Shown piece after piece: positions 8,058 to 15,333 of a stretch of DNA of 17,030 nt. The first letter of the stretch is position 1. Every line of letters starts with the position of its first letter. The DNA comes from Bacteroidales bacterium UBA1458 (GTDB lineage: Bacteria; Bacteroidota; Bacteroidia; Bacteroidales; VadinHA17), in the NCBI GenBank assembly GCA_002325785.1, contig DCSU01000109.1, positions 22,940-39,969 of the forward strand, read 5' to 3'. Under the pieces are notes generated by a model. That model worked only from the letters and a program-made list of their open reading frames with translations. It had not been told where the DNA came from and did no database searches. The position numbers were made by a program, and so were the translations under genes.

Positions 8058-9269
8058 ATGGCCGCAGCCTTTCGTGAGTTCCAGGTATTTGTCAAGCCGG
8101 TAGGCCCCAGATGCAATCTGGCCTGCTCATACTGCTATTACCATGATAAGAAGGATGTTACGTTATCGTCCCCGGGAGGTTGCATAAGTGATGAGGTACT
8201 GGAGAGCGTTATCCGCGATAAGAAGGATATTACCTCATCGTCCCCGGGAGTTTGCATGAGTGATGAGATACTGGAGAGGTATATCCGCCAGCATATTGAG
8301 GCCTCAACTGACACGGAGATATTCTTTTCCTGGCACGGGGGAGAGCCCACACTTGCCGGGCTGGATTTCTTCAGGAAGGCAGTGACCATGCAGAAAGCAT
8401 TAGTGCCTTCAGGCAGGACCATCATGAACGGGATACAGACAAATGGCACGCTGATCACGGAAGAGTGGGGCAGGTTCTTCAGAAGTGAAGGCTTTTATGT
8501 TGGCCTCAGCCTTGACGGGCCGGAACAGTATCATAATATCAGCAGGTCCCGCCGCGACGGAAAAGGAACATTCACTGATGTGATGCGAGGCCTGGAAATC
8601 ATCCGGAAGCACAACGTGCCGCATGAGTTCCTGTGCGTGGTAAGCAATGATAACGTTCATGCCTCCCTGGAGATATACCGGTTTTTCAAGGATCTGGAGG
8701 CCTCATATATTACTTTTCTGCCTTTGGTTACGGAGACATTCAAGGGATCCGGAAAGGCTACGCCGGAGAGTGTCAGGCCCCTGGATTTCGGCAGGTTCCT
8801 TACGTCGATATTTGATGAATGGATCAACGGTGACATAGGCAAAGTCAAAGTGCAGATCTTTGAGGAAGCCCTTCGCACGGCTTTTAACCAGGGACACACT
8901 CTCTGCATCTTCAAGCCTGTCTGTGGAGGTGTTCCCGCAGTTGAGATGAACGGAGACTTTTACTCGTGTGATCATTTTGTGACTCCTGAACAGAGGGTTG
9001 GCAATATAAACGACACCCCCCTTGCCGCCTTGCTCGATGATCCACGGCAGAAGGCCTTCGGGCAGGCCAAGAAAGAAACCTTGCCGTGCTACTGTCTTGA
9101 ATGCGATGTGCTTGAAATGTGCAACGGAGAGTGCCCGAAGAACAGGTTCATCACTGCACCAACAGGTGAGCCCGGGTTAAACTACCTGTGCGAAGGGTAC
9201 AGGTATTTCTTCAACCACTCACTTCCTTTTATCCGTGAAGTTGCCCGCCTGTGGAAGGGTGAGGTCTAA
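8058..9269 (+). CDS. Anaerobic sulfatase-maturating enzyme (radical SAM/SPASM)
   Basis: 403 residues. Enzymes of this family oxidise an active-site Cys or Ser of sulfatases to formylglycine in the cytoplasm, without oxygen. The radical-SAM cluster motif is KPVGPRCNLACSYCYYH, with Cys19, Cys23 and Cys26. WHGGEPTLAG (92-101), NGIQTNGTLI and GLSLDGP (149-154) follow as usual. The C-terminal SPASM region holds Cys283, Cys289, Cys304, Cys344, Cys346, Cys349, Cys355, Cys359 and Cys378. Asp305, right after Cys304, fits the position of the proposed catalytic base. An in-frame 72-bp tandem duplication adds 24 residues between the CxxxCxxC loop and the helix that begins SDEILERYIRQHI; see the repeat entry. 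No sulfatase gene lies in the window, so its partner must be elsewhere. A related SPASM peptide-modifying enzyme is the main alternative, but the overall motif pattern favours the maturase. It is probably cotranscribed with thrBC. Confidence 0.9.
   Translation: MAAAFREFQVFVKPVGPRCNLACSYCYYHDKKDVTLSSPGGCISDEVLESVIRDKKDITSSSPGVCMSDEILERYIRQHIEASTDTEIFFSWHGGEPTLAGLDFFRKAVTMQKALVPSGRTIMNGIQTNGTLITEEWGRFFRSEGFYVGLSLDGPEQYHNISRSRRDGKGTFTDVMRGLEIIRKHNVPHEFLCVVSNDNVHASLEIYRFFKDLEASYITFLPLVTETFKGSGKATPESVRPLDFGRFLTSIFDEWINGDIGKVKVQIFEEALRTAFNQGHTLCIFKPVCGGVPAVEMNGDFYSCDHFVTPEQRVGNINDTPLAALLDDPRQKAFGQAKKETLPCYCLECDVLEMCNGECPKNRFITAPTGEPGLNYLCEGYRYFFNHSLPFIREVARLWKGEV
8145..8288 (+). repeat. In-frame 72-bp tandem duplication inside the maturase gene
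   Basis: Two adjacent 72-base copies, 8145-8216 and 8217-8288, match at 63 of 72 positions by my hand alignment with no gaps. They encode residues 30-53 and 54-77. Both peptides follow the pattern DKKDxTxSSPGxCxSDExLExxIR. The second copy runs smoothly into the rest of the helix (YIRQHIEAS), while the first joins the YCYYH end of the cluster loop. Since 72 is divisible by three, the frame is kept. Each copy carries one additional cysteine (Cys42 and Cys66). Confidence 0.95.
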
Positions 9270-10117
9270 TCTGCCAACTCTTTCTTAAAGAACTGAACGG
9301 TCCTGCCCCATGCAAGATCAGCGGCCTCCTTGTTGTACCTTGTCCCGGTATCGTTATTAAAGCCGTGTTCCGTCCCTTCGTAGATGAAGATCTGGTATTC
9401 AATCCCTGCCTGCTTAAGAGCCTCCTCGAATGCAGGTATGCCTGCATTTATGCGTTCATCATTGCCGGCATAGTGTGCCATCACTGAAGCCTTGATATTC
9501 GGTACATCTTCCGGTGCCGGTGTGGTGCCGTAATAAGGTGCCGCAGCATTGAGATCCGGTGCGTTCACCGCCACCTGGTTGGTCATGGCTCCGCCCCAGC
9601 AGAATCCTGTGCAGCCCACCTTGCCTGTCGAGCGCGGGTGCGTTTTCAGGTATTGGACAGCAGCGACAAAGTTCTTAACTGTCTCCTCGCGGTCAAGCTG
9701 GGCAAACATTTCACGTCCCTTATCCTGATCTTCCGGCGTTCCTCCGACAGGTGAAAGTGCGTCAGGCGCCAGTGAGATGAATCCCTCCATTGCCATCCGC
9801 CTGTTTACATCCTGGATATGGGGTACCAGACCCCTGTTCTCATGGATTACAATCACCCCTGGCAGTTTCTTTTTTCCCTCCGGTATAGAGAGATAAGCTC
9901 TCATCTCGCCGGTGGCGCAGGGGTAGGTGATGAACTCATTGATAAGGGTGACAGATCCGGATTTCTGAGCTGACGCTGTCGTGCCGTTGCAGCCGGGGAG
10001 AATGATAACAGCAGCCGCTGTGCCTCCCGTGGCTAAGGCCAGTTTCTTCATGAATTCCCGCCGGTTCACTCTGCCGGAGCGGAACTCATCGTACAGTTCG
10101 TTCACTTTCTTGGTCAT
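9266..10117 (-). CDS. Tat-exported dienelactone-hydrolase-family alpha/beta hydrolase, possible lipoprotein
   Basis: With the ATG at 10117 the protein has 283 residues. This start is preferred because an AGGA stretch lies just upstream and it gives a well-formed Tat signal: NRREFMK (18-24), a hydrophobic stretch to about 40, then LPGC with Cys43 as a possible lipobox. An alternative ATG at 10156 would add 13 residues; longer versions would run into the upstream gene. The mature part is a dienelactone hydrolase-like alpha/beta hydrolase: HENRGL (92-97), the nucleophile elbow GFCWGG with Cys173, Asp220 in AGNDERI, and His251 in GTEHGF. The nucleophile is Cys, as in true dienelactone hydrolases. 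The substrate is unknown, and an ester or lactone in the periplasm is the natural guess. It follows the nucleotide-sugar dehydrogenase by about 40 bases in the same direction. Its stop overlaps that of the convergent maturase gene. Confidence 0.88.
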   Translation of the reverse strand: MTKKVNELYDEFRSGRVNRREFMKKLALATGGTAAAVIILPGCNGTTASAQKSGSVTLINEFITYPCATGEMRAYLSIPEGKKKLPGVIVIHENRGLVPHIQDVNRRMAMEGFISLAPDALSPVGGTPEDQDKGREMFAQLDREETVKNFVAAVQYLKTHPRSTGKVGCTGFCWGGAMTNQVAVNAPDLNAAAPYYGTTPAPEDVPNIKASVMAHYAGNDERINAGIPAFEEALKQAGIEYQIFIYEGTEHGFNNDTGTRYNKEAADLAWGRTVQFFKKELAD

Positions 10118-10157
10118 GATTTCCTGATTTTTATTAAGGTTGCTACAATCAGACATA

Positions 10158-11792
10158 CTAAGACTTGCGTGTCTCCTCCTTAATTCTCTGTATGTGTCCG
10201 CGACCCAGCCCCTTGACCTCGCATCCGAGCTGGAAGTAGCGACGTATCTTTTCGTCTGACAGAATGCCGAAGCAGTCAATTATCGCAGCAGGCTGTCCTA
10301 TGGTCTTGACCACCTTGTCGGGGTCAAGTTCCATATAGGCTGAATGCGGTACGGCAAGAATCACCGCCTCAGCGCCTTTGAGTGCCTTGTTCAGGTTTTG
10401 TTCTATCCTTATCTCCTTCAGCTTTTCCTGGTTACGGAAGAACTGCGCCTTGCTCTGTCCCTCTGCCGGATAGGTATCCTGCTGTTCAAACTCCCACCAG
10501 TGCTCCACATATGGGTCGTGCACCCTTATCTCGGCGCCCATCTCAGTAAGCTTGCGTATCACGATCTCCGAGCCGCTGTAGCGTGTGTCTCCAACATCCT
10601 CACGGTAAGCTGCACCGAGGATCAGCACATCCGCCGCAGCTATTGGCTTGCCCATGTTGCGAAGGGCATCGCGCGTGAGCTGTCCCACATGGAGGCCGCG
10701 GGTGTCATTGATATCTATGGCCATGGGTGTGATCCTGAATATATCATCCTCGAAACCGAGAATATGCTTGTAGGCCCAAACCCCCAGTCCGCCGTCCTTG
10801 GGGAGGCAGTACCCGCCAATGCCCGGTCCCGGAAAGATCATGTTGCTATGGGTAGGTCTCACCTTTATGGCCTTGATAACCTTAACCAGGTCGACGCCAT
10901 TTCGTTCAGCAAAAAGGCTCCACTCATCGAGGAATGCCAGGATGGTTGCACGGTAGCTGTTCTCCACTATCTTGGCTGTTTCGGATTCAATAGGCCGGTC
11001 CATGACGGTGAGGGGGAATTTCTCCGTGTTGAGCACCTCGGTGAGGAATTTAACCACCCGTCTCTTAGCCTCCTCGTTGATGCCGCTGCACACCCTCCAG
11101 AAATCGCGTATGCTGGCAACGTAGTTCCGGCCCGGCATGACCCTCTCATAACTGTGCGCCAGGAGCGGGTCACTCTTGATGCCCCGTTTGCTGAATGCCT
11201 TCTTCATGATGGGGTAGGCCACCTGTTCGGTAGTTCCCGGTGCGACGGTTGTCTCAATGAGTACCAGGGCCTCAGCAGGGATGTGTTCCGCAATGACTGC
11301 AAGTGATGCTTCCAGCGCGGCCATGTCTGTCTGTCCGGAGCGGACGTTGCCGAGCTCCTCCTTGATATAGTCGCACTGCACATCAACCACCACCACGTCA
11401 GCGAGCTTCAGTACGTCATAGGTATAGGTGGCCATGAGTGTCTTCTTCTCCTTCACGCAGCGTGCTATCATCGGGTCTACCTCGGGGTCCTCTGCCTTGA
11501 CCGGAGAGACACCGCGGTTGAGCATCGGTATCTTCCAGAAGCTGCGCGCGCTGGGACGCTGCATCCCGATCACGAACTTCGTCGGTTTCCCCTTTTTGTC
11601 AACCGTGTCGGCTACGATTGCAGCCATCACCGCCCCCACGAAGCCCACACCCATGACAACTACTATCTCGCGGCCTTTGGCCCGTTCATGTTTGACCCGC
11701 TTTTTAATGTTCTCAAACTCAGCTTTGTAATCCTCTGGCTTAGGAAGAGGGAATTTTTCACCGTTGGGACTGACAGAATATTTCTCACTCAT
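10158..11792 (-). CDS. Nucleotide-sugar (UDP-glucose/GDP-mannose type) dehydrogenase, long variant
   Basis: 544 residues, about 100 more than common UDP-glucose or UDP-ManNAc dehydrogenases. These NAD-dependent enzymes oxidise the C6 hydroxyl of a nucleotide sugar to a carboxylate for capsule, LPS or exopolysaccharide. Domain order is normal. The NAD-binding Rossmann fold has GVGFVG (48-53), IETTVAPGTTEQV follows at 179-191, and the central helix carries ESETAKIVENSYRA, with Lys274 and Asn278. The active-site loop is PGPGIGGYCLPKD, with Cys329 as thiol nucleophile and Lys332/Asp333. The C-terminal substrate domain has GAAYREDVGDTRYSGS where relatives usually have a GLAFKxxxxDxRxS pattern. The extra length comes from an N-terminal extension of about 40 charged residues, inserts in the first domain (about 65-120), and a polar helical insert at about 435-465. 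The sugar specificity cannot be read from the sequence. No other sugar-nucleotide or glycosyltransferase genes are adjacent. Confidence 0.9.
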   Translation of the reverse strand: MSEKYSVSPNGEKFPLPKPEDYKAEFENIKKRVKHERAKGREIVVVMGVGFVGAVMAAIVADTVDKKGKPTKFVIGMQRPSARSFWKIPMLNRGVSPVKAEDPEVDPMIARCVKEKKTLMATYTYDVLKLADVVVVDVQCDYIKEELGNVRSGQTDMAALEASLAVIAEHIPAEALVLIETTVAPGTTEQVAYPIMKKAFSKRGIKSDPLLAHSYERVMPGRNYVASIRDFWRVCSGINEEAKRRVVKFLTEVLNTEKFPLTVMDRPIESETAKIVENSYRATILAFLDEWSLFAERNGVDLVKVIKAIKVRPTHSNMIFPGPGIGGYCLPKDGGLGVWAYKHILGFEDDIFRITPMAIDINDTRGLHVGQLTRDALRNMGKPIAAADVLILGAAYREDVGDTRYSGSEIVIRKLTEMGAEIRVHDPYVEHWWEFEQQDTYPAEGQSKAQFFRNQEKLKEIRIEQNLNKALKGAEAVILAVPHSAYMELDPDKVVKTIGQPAAIIDCFGILSDEKIRRYFQLGCEVKGLGRGHIQRIKEETRKS

Positions 11793-11827
11793 ATTATTCG
11801 TTTTAACAGTTCATTTATAAGGAAGAC

Positions 11828-11835
11828 TAAAAATA
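11828..11835 (-). promoter_or_regulatory. Possible -7 box upstream of the nucleotide-sugar dehydrogenase
   Basis: On the minus strand the sequence is TATTTTTA, one mismatch from TAnnTTTG, placed 36 bases before the start codon. It resembles the element in front of the CotH-like gene. No -33 element is apparent, so this is a weak call. Confidence 0.28.
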
Positions 11836-11959
11836 GTAAAAAGTAATGTTATGGCTCTGTTCCTGCTTAAGTTTAATATTTTGCGGGATAAGTTCCCATC
11901 TGATACATTACGGCACATTGTTTGTTGCTTGCGGGTTGAACAAACCTGACCTGTGGCTT

Positions 11960-13339
11960 ATGAAACGCCTTTATCTATTTATTATGGGCACACTTATAAG
12001 TGCCTTATGTTCACAGCTTTACCCCCAGAAACTAACCGTGGGGTTTGGCTCCGGACTAAATCTCTCCGACATTCACGGCGCCCGGACAACCGAATATTGG
12101 AAGAGCAAGCCGGGACCCTCTTCCGGCATCTTTGCCGAATATGATCTTACCCGCACGCTTGGACTGCATGCAGGGGTTGACTATTCAACGGTATATTATG
12201 AGTCTCATCCTTATCAACCGTATGATTACCCAATTTACTGGCAGACGACGGGGTCGATGATGTACCTCCCGCCGCCTCAGGTTAATAGCTCCAACTTCAG
12301 TATGCTGACACTTCCCCTGATGCTTACTGTGACAATTCCCTCAAAACCCTCCCTGACTCTTGGGGCCGGGGGATATTATGCCTTTGCACTCGATCAGTAC
12401 TATGATGTCAGTTATTATTATTATAACTCCGACGATGAGTCTTTGCGAAATGACATGGGCTATGTTTACATGATGAGATTGAGTTATCCCCTGCAGGACC
12501 GGCTCGAACTTTTTGTAAGAGGAAGCTATCTCACAGGCCGCAGGACGATGACCGAATTGAATGAATATAAGCATGGTTACTCGGACATTGCAGCAGGACT
12601 GGTTTATAATATCGGTCGGAATAGGAATGAAGATGAGGTGCCCCGGGAGGATGCCGGTTCCGTGAATGAGAATATTTTCATCACCTGGCGTGCCGGGGTC
12701 GTCGTTTCCCGGAACTCTGGCAACATCGCCAGTGATAAATACTCCGCACTGGTAGCGCCCTCGGCAGGCTTCTCCCTGAATTTCAGGCTGAGCGGCACGA
12801 ACACATGGTTTCGCACCGGCATAAGCCTTGAACGTCAGGGCTTCTCCATGCGTGACTCAAGCGACATATGGTACAGGTACTCTGTTGACGCAGTTCCCGA
12901 TTATTACGTTGACAGCAGGGTAAGCATCGATTATGCGGTGATCCCCGCTCTGATCGATTTTCATTTCGGTCCCGGTGAGATTTTCAGCTTCAATACCGGC
13001 CCCTACTTCGCCGCGAGGCTCAACGCCAGGTGTACAGGCACAGCCAGGCGTGAAACTTTCTACAGTGGTTCATACCAGCTGGAGGAAACAACCATTCATG
13101 ATGACATAACGAAGCTCATACGGAGAAACGATTTTGGCTGGATGGCCGGCGCAGGTCTTACAGTGCCGATATCCGGGAACTCGAGACTGGATATCAGCCT
13201 TCAGTACAGGCAGGGACTGCCCGAGGTTTTCAATGCAGACAATGCTTCATTGCCGGATCCGTCTGATACGAAAGATGTATTTATGAGAAACAGTGCTCTC
13301 ACGGTGCAGGCAGGACTGAGAATTCCGCTCTACAGGTGA
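11960..13339 (+). CDS. Outer-membrane beta-barrel protein with two PorT-like barrel units
   Basis: An ATG at 11846 is in frame, but the one at 11960 gives a proper signal peptide (MKRLYLFIMGTLISALC, then SQLYPQ), so the protein is taken as 459 residues. The mature part is rich in alternating aromatic and polar residues and ends in an amphipathic strand, VQAGLRIPLYR, as expected for an outer-membrane barrel. Two similar halves are visible. The first (about 25-218) has VGFGSGLNLSD, a central LTLPLMLTV strand and a closing AAGLVYNIG. The second (about 240-459) has WRAGVVVSRNSG, a central YAVIPALIDF strand and the final strand. A charged linker (219-238, NRNEDEVPREDAG) joins them. Each half looks like a PorT-type outer-membrane beta-barrel domain. 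Function is unknown; such proteins are common in Bacteroidota. A 60-base gap separates it from the Asp-box lipoprotein gene in the same direction, so the two may be cotranscribed. Confidence 0.8.
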   Translation: MKRLYLFIMGTLISALCSQLYPQKLTVGFGSGLNLSDIHGARTTEYWKSKPGPSSGIFAEYDLTRTLGLHAGVDYSTVYYESHPYQPYDYPIYWQTTGSMMYLPPPQVNSSNFSMLTLPLMLTVTIPSKPSLTLGAGGYYAFALDQYYDVSYYYYNSDDESLRNDMGYVYMMRLSYPLQDRLELFVRGSYLTGRRTMTELNEYKHGYSDIAAGLVYNIGRNRNEDEVPREDAGSVNENIFITWRAGVVVSRNSGNIASDKYSALVAPSAGFSLNFRLSGTNTWFRTGISLERQGFSMRDSSDIWYRYSVDAVPDYYVDSRVSIDYAVIPALIDFHFGPGEIFSFNTGPYFAARLNARCTGTARRETFYSGSYQLEETTIHDDITKLIRRNDFGWMAGAGLTVPISGNSRLDISLQYRQGLPEVFNADNASLPDPSDTKDVFMRNSALTVQAGLRIPLYR

Positions 13340-13399
13340 GTCAGGCTATGTCTCTATATGGAAGAATCGAATAATTAGATAGTTACATTGAGAGTTGAT

Positions 13400-14686
13400 A
13401 TGAAATTCAGGATATTATCAATAGCGTTTATACTTTGCACTGCAGTGTCATGCACTGAGGATCCGGCTATAGAGTTGCTTGAAAAATATGATTTCTATTT
13501 TGACAACATGCAGGGGGTCAGGCTCCAGGAGGGTGATCAGATGGATGTTACATTGTGGTTCAACGTGTTTGTCAATGCCTCGGCTCCTGTTGATTCAGTC
13601 AGGATTGTCTTTGAGCCTGTAACAGGAGGGGGGGCTGTCTCCGGCTCTTCAGTATATGTCACTTCAGGCAAGAGCTGTAGTACGGCATGGACCATGGGCA
13701 ATGAATCCTTCACTCAGACACTTAGAGCTTCGGCATATGATCTCTCCGGCAGGTTTGTGACCTCCGTTGACCTTACTGCCTGTGCCTTCAGGGAGAATAA
13801 GTGGGATGAGGTGACTAACTCACCTGAAACTCGGATAATGGGCATGGCCGCCGACACGGTCAACGATGTCACCTTTATGGTCACTTTTAATAAGCTCTAC
13901 AGGCAGGGCGCGATGTATTATATCTGGGAGGAGGTTACAGATCCTAAGTTTCAGTCGCCGGATTTTCCCCGCGAGGTTGAGATTGACCGGGCGGGTATCT
14001 TTTATGTCAGCACCTCCGGGGGAAACATATTCCGGAGCGCTGACCATGGAGACTCATGGCAGGCATGCACCAAGCCCTGGCCAGACAGATCACACTACCT
14101 GCACCTCCATGTATCAAATGACAACAGGCTTTGGATATATACCGCTGAGGAGACTGTGAGATACTCTGATGACGGAGGCATAACATGGCACAACGCCGGT
14201 AGCCAAATGACCCAACACGGTGTTGCTGACATCTTCAGGCTTGGGAACGGGTCACTGATAATGCATGGCCTCGACTGCTGCAGCCTGATGAGGTCAGATG
14301 ATGACGGTCAGACCTGGACCAGGATCATCACCCCGGACTATACCCAAAAACTCTACGTGAATGACGATGATGAGATATTCATTTGTGCCGACGTGGGGCT
14401 TACCGAGACAATTTACAGCTCAACGAATCTGGGGGCTACCTTCGGGTATGTACACAGTGTGGGACCCTCTTTCAGAACATCCATGGATAATATCTTCAAT
14501 AAATGGGACGATTTCTACTATGTGGCTATACCGGGATACGGCATCATGAAATCAGCCGACCTGCATGATTACGAGCCATTCTGGATCAATGCGGACCTTC
14601 TCAACCTGTTCATTGATCATAACGGGGTCCTGATGGTAAAGGATATAGATTTTCAGACCGTTTACTACCTGAAGATTTCCGGGTAG
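13400..14686 (+). CDS. Lipoprotein with Asp-box (BNR) beta-propeller repeats
   Basis: A TTG at 13388 is in frame, but the ATG at 13400 starts a clean lipoprotein signal, MKFRILSIAFILCTAVSC, with Cys18 as lipidation site. That gives 428 residues. Residues about 20-130 look like an Ig-like beta-sandwich (DSVRIVFEPVTGG, then ASAYDLSGRFVTSVDL). The rest has Asp-box motifs at 213-220 (SADHGDSW), 256-263 (SDDGGITW) and 299-306 (SDDDGQTW). A degraded one lies near 340-348 (SSTNLGATF). Asp-boxes mark the turns of beta-propellers such as sialidases and photosystem-assembly-type or sortilin-like propellers. The residues of a sialidase active site (the arginine triad) are not evident, so a binding or scaffold role is more likely than hydrolysis. 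The site of action should be the periplasm or cell surface. Behind the stop lies a 12-bp minisatellite in the same reading frame. Specific function unknown. Confidence 0.85.
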   Translation: MKFRILSIAFILCTAVSCTEDPAIELLEKYDFYFDNMQGVRLQEGDQMDVTLWFNVFVNASAPVDSVRIVFEPVTGGGAVSGSSVYVTSGKSCSTAWTMGNESFTQTLRASAYDLSGRFVTSVDLTACAFRENKWDEVTNSPETRIMGMAADTVNDVTFMVTFNKLYRQGAMYYIWEEVTDPKFQSPDFPREVEIDRAGIFYVSTSGGNIFRSADHGDSWQACTKPWPDRSHYLHLHVSNDNRLWIYTAEETVRYSDDGGITWHNAGSQMTQHGVADIFRLGNGSLIMHGLDCCSLMRSDDDGQTWTRIITPDYTQKLYVNDDDEIFICADVGLTETIYSSTNLGATFGYVHSVGPSFRTSMDNIFNKWDDFYYVAIPGYGIMKSADLHDYEPFWINADLLNLFIDHNGVLMVKDIDFQTVYYLKISG

Positions 14687-14694
14687 TTACCACA

Positions 14695-14766
14695 AACTGT
14701 CACCGGCACAATCACCAGCACAGTCACCGGCCCAACCTTAGGCACAGTCACCGGGTATGTTCCCGG
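14695..14766 (+). repeat. 12-bp-period minisatellite after the Asp-box gene
   Basis: Six consecutive 12-base units run from 14695 to 14766. Units 3 and 5 are identical (CACAGTCACCGG); units 1 and 2 differ from them at a few positions. Unit 4 (CCCAACCTTAGG) and unit 6 (GTATGTTCCCGG) are strongly diverged. The array begins eight bases after the stop codon at 14684-14686, and its period keeps the frame of that gene: read on, it would give Thr-Val-Thr-Gly-like four-residue units until a TAA at 14804-14806. Confidence 0.75.
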
Positions 14767-14842
14767 CGGGCTGAGGGCATGTCTATCCGGCAGGCTTGCC
14801 TGTTAAGCATTCCATGCAACACTATTGTTTGAATCAGTTTAT

Positions 14843-14850
14843 TATCTTTG
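14843..14850 (+). promoter_or_regulatory. Bacteroidota-type -7 box upstream of the lipocalin-like lipoprotein gene
   Basis: TATCTTTG is an exact match to TAnnTTTG, about 76 bases before the chosen ATG at 14926. TTTG at 14828-14831 is too near to serve as a standard -33 element. The position argues that the small lipoprotein and the receptor behind it start their own transcript and do not depend on the genes upstream. Confidence 0.42.
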
Positions 14851-14925
14851 GCATAACACCGATCAGTGAACTGACGCCGGTTACTTTTGTTATATTGCAT
14901 ATATTACGTGGCAATTGATACTAAA

Positions 14926-15333
14926 ATGAATCCGATGAAAAGACCTCTTCTGCTGTTTATGCTGGTGATGACTTTAATTGTCTCATCATGTAACAAGGAT
15001 AAAGAATCAGATCGGTTTACCCTTCTTACGTCTCACACCTGGACCAGTGACAGTCTGATGGCCAACGGCGTTGATGCAAGTGATCCGGGAGGGATGCTTG
15101 CCCTTTTCAAGGGTGACGCGGATTTCAATGAAGATGGTACGGGCAACTTCGGTCAGTACACGGGCACATGGATGTTTACCGACAATGAGACCAATTTGGC
15201 CATAACCTCACCCGATCTGCCTTTCGCTCTCACAACTCATATTGCAGAGCTGACAGCGGTCTCTCTGAAGGTTACTTTCACTTATCCCGGTCTTATCCCT
15301 TCCAACATCCGAATGACCTTTAAACCAAAATAA
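14926..15333 (+). CDS. Small lipocalin-like lipoprotein
   Basis: The frame is open from a TTG at 14887, but the ATG at 14926 (or 14935) begins a normal lipoprotein signal, MKRPLLLFMLVMTLIVSSC after a short lead, with Cys22 counted from 14926. The product is 135 residues. The mature part has the pattern of short Bacteroidota lipocalin-like lipoproteins: an early HTWTSDS strand, an acidic turn DFNEDGTGNFGQYTGTWMF, then ITSPDLPFALTTHIAELTAVSLKVTF near the end. This fits a small beta-barrel or beta-sandwich of the kind that opens with a Trp motif and holds an FxxDGTG turn. Ligand unknown. Its TAA shares one base with the ATG of the TonB-dependent receptor (TAATG), so the two are likely translationally coupled and the lipoprotein may assist that receptor. 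Confidence 0.83.
   Translation: MNPMKRPLLLFMLVMTLIVSSCNKDKESDRFTLLTSHTWTSDSLMANGVDASDPGGMLALFKGDADFNEDGTGNFGQYTGTWMFTDNETNLAITSPDLPFALTTHIAELTAVSLKVTFTYPGLIPSNIRMTFKPK

Noticed and set aside
10118..10279. N-terminal extension of the hydrolase frame up to an ATG at 10279.
   Set aside because: It would overlap the dehydrogenase gene by about 120 bases and bury the Tat signal in the middle of the protein; the start at 10117 is far better.
10344..11306. Long plus-strand open frame of 320 codons.
   Set aside because: It lies wholly antisense to the nucleotide-sugar dehydrogenase, whose motifs are unmistakable; its own translation shows no domain or signal.
11846..11959. In-frame upstream ATG giving 38 more residues to the double-barrel protein.
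   Set aside because: The extension precedes a proper signal peptide at 11960, so it is most likely untranslated leader.
14786..14810. Short inverted repeat around CAGGCTTGCCTG behind the minisatellite, considered as a terminator.
   Set aside because: The stem is only four or five pairs with a tiny loop and no T-run.
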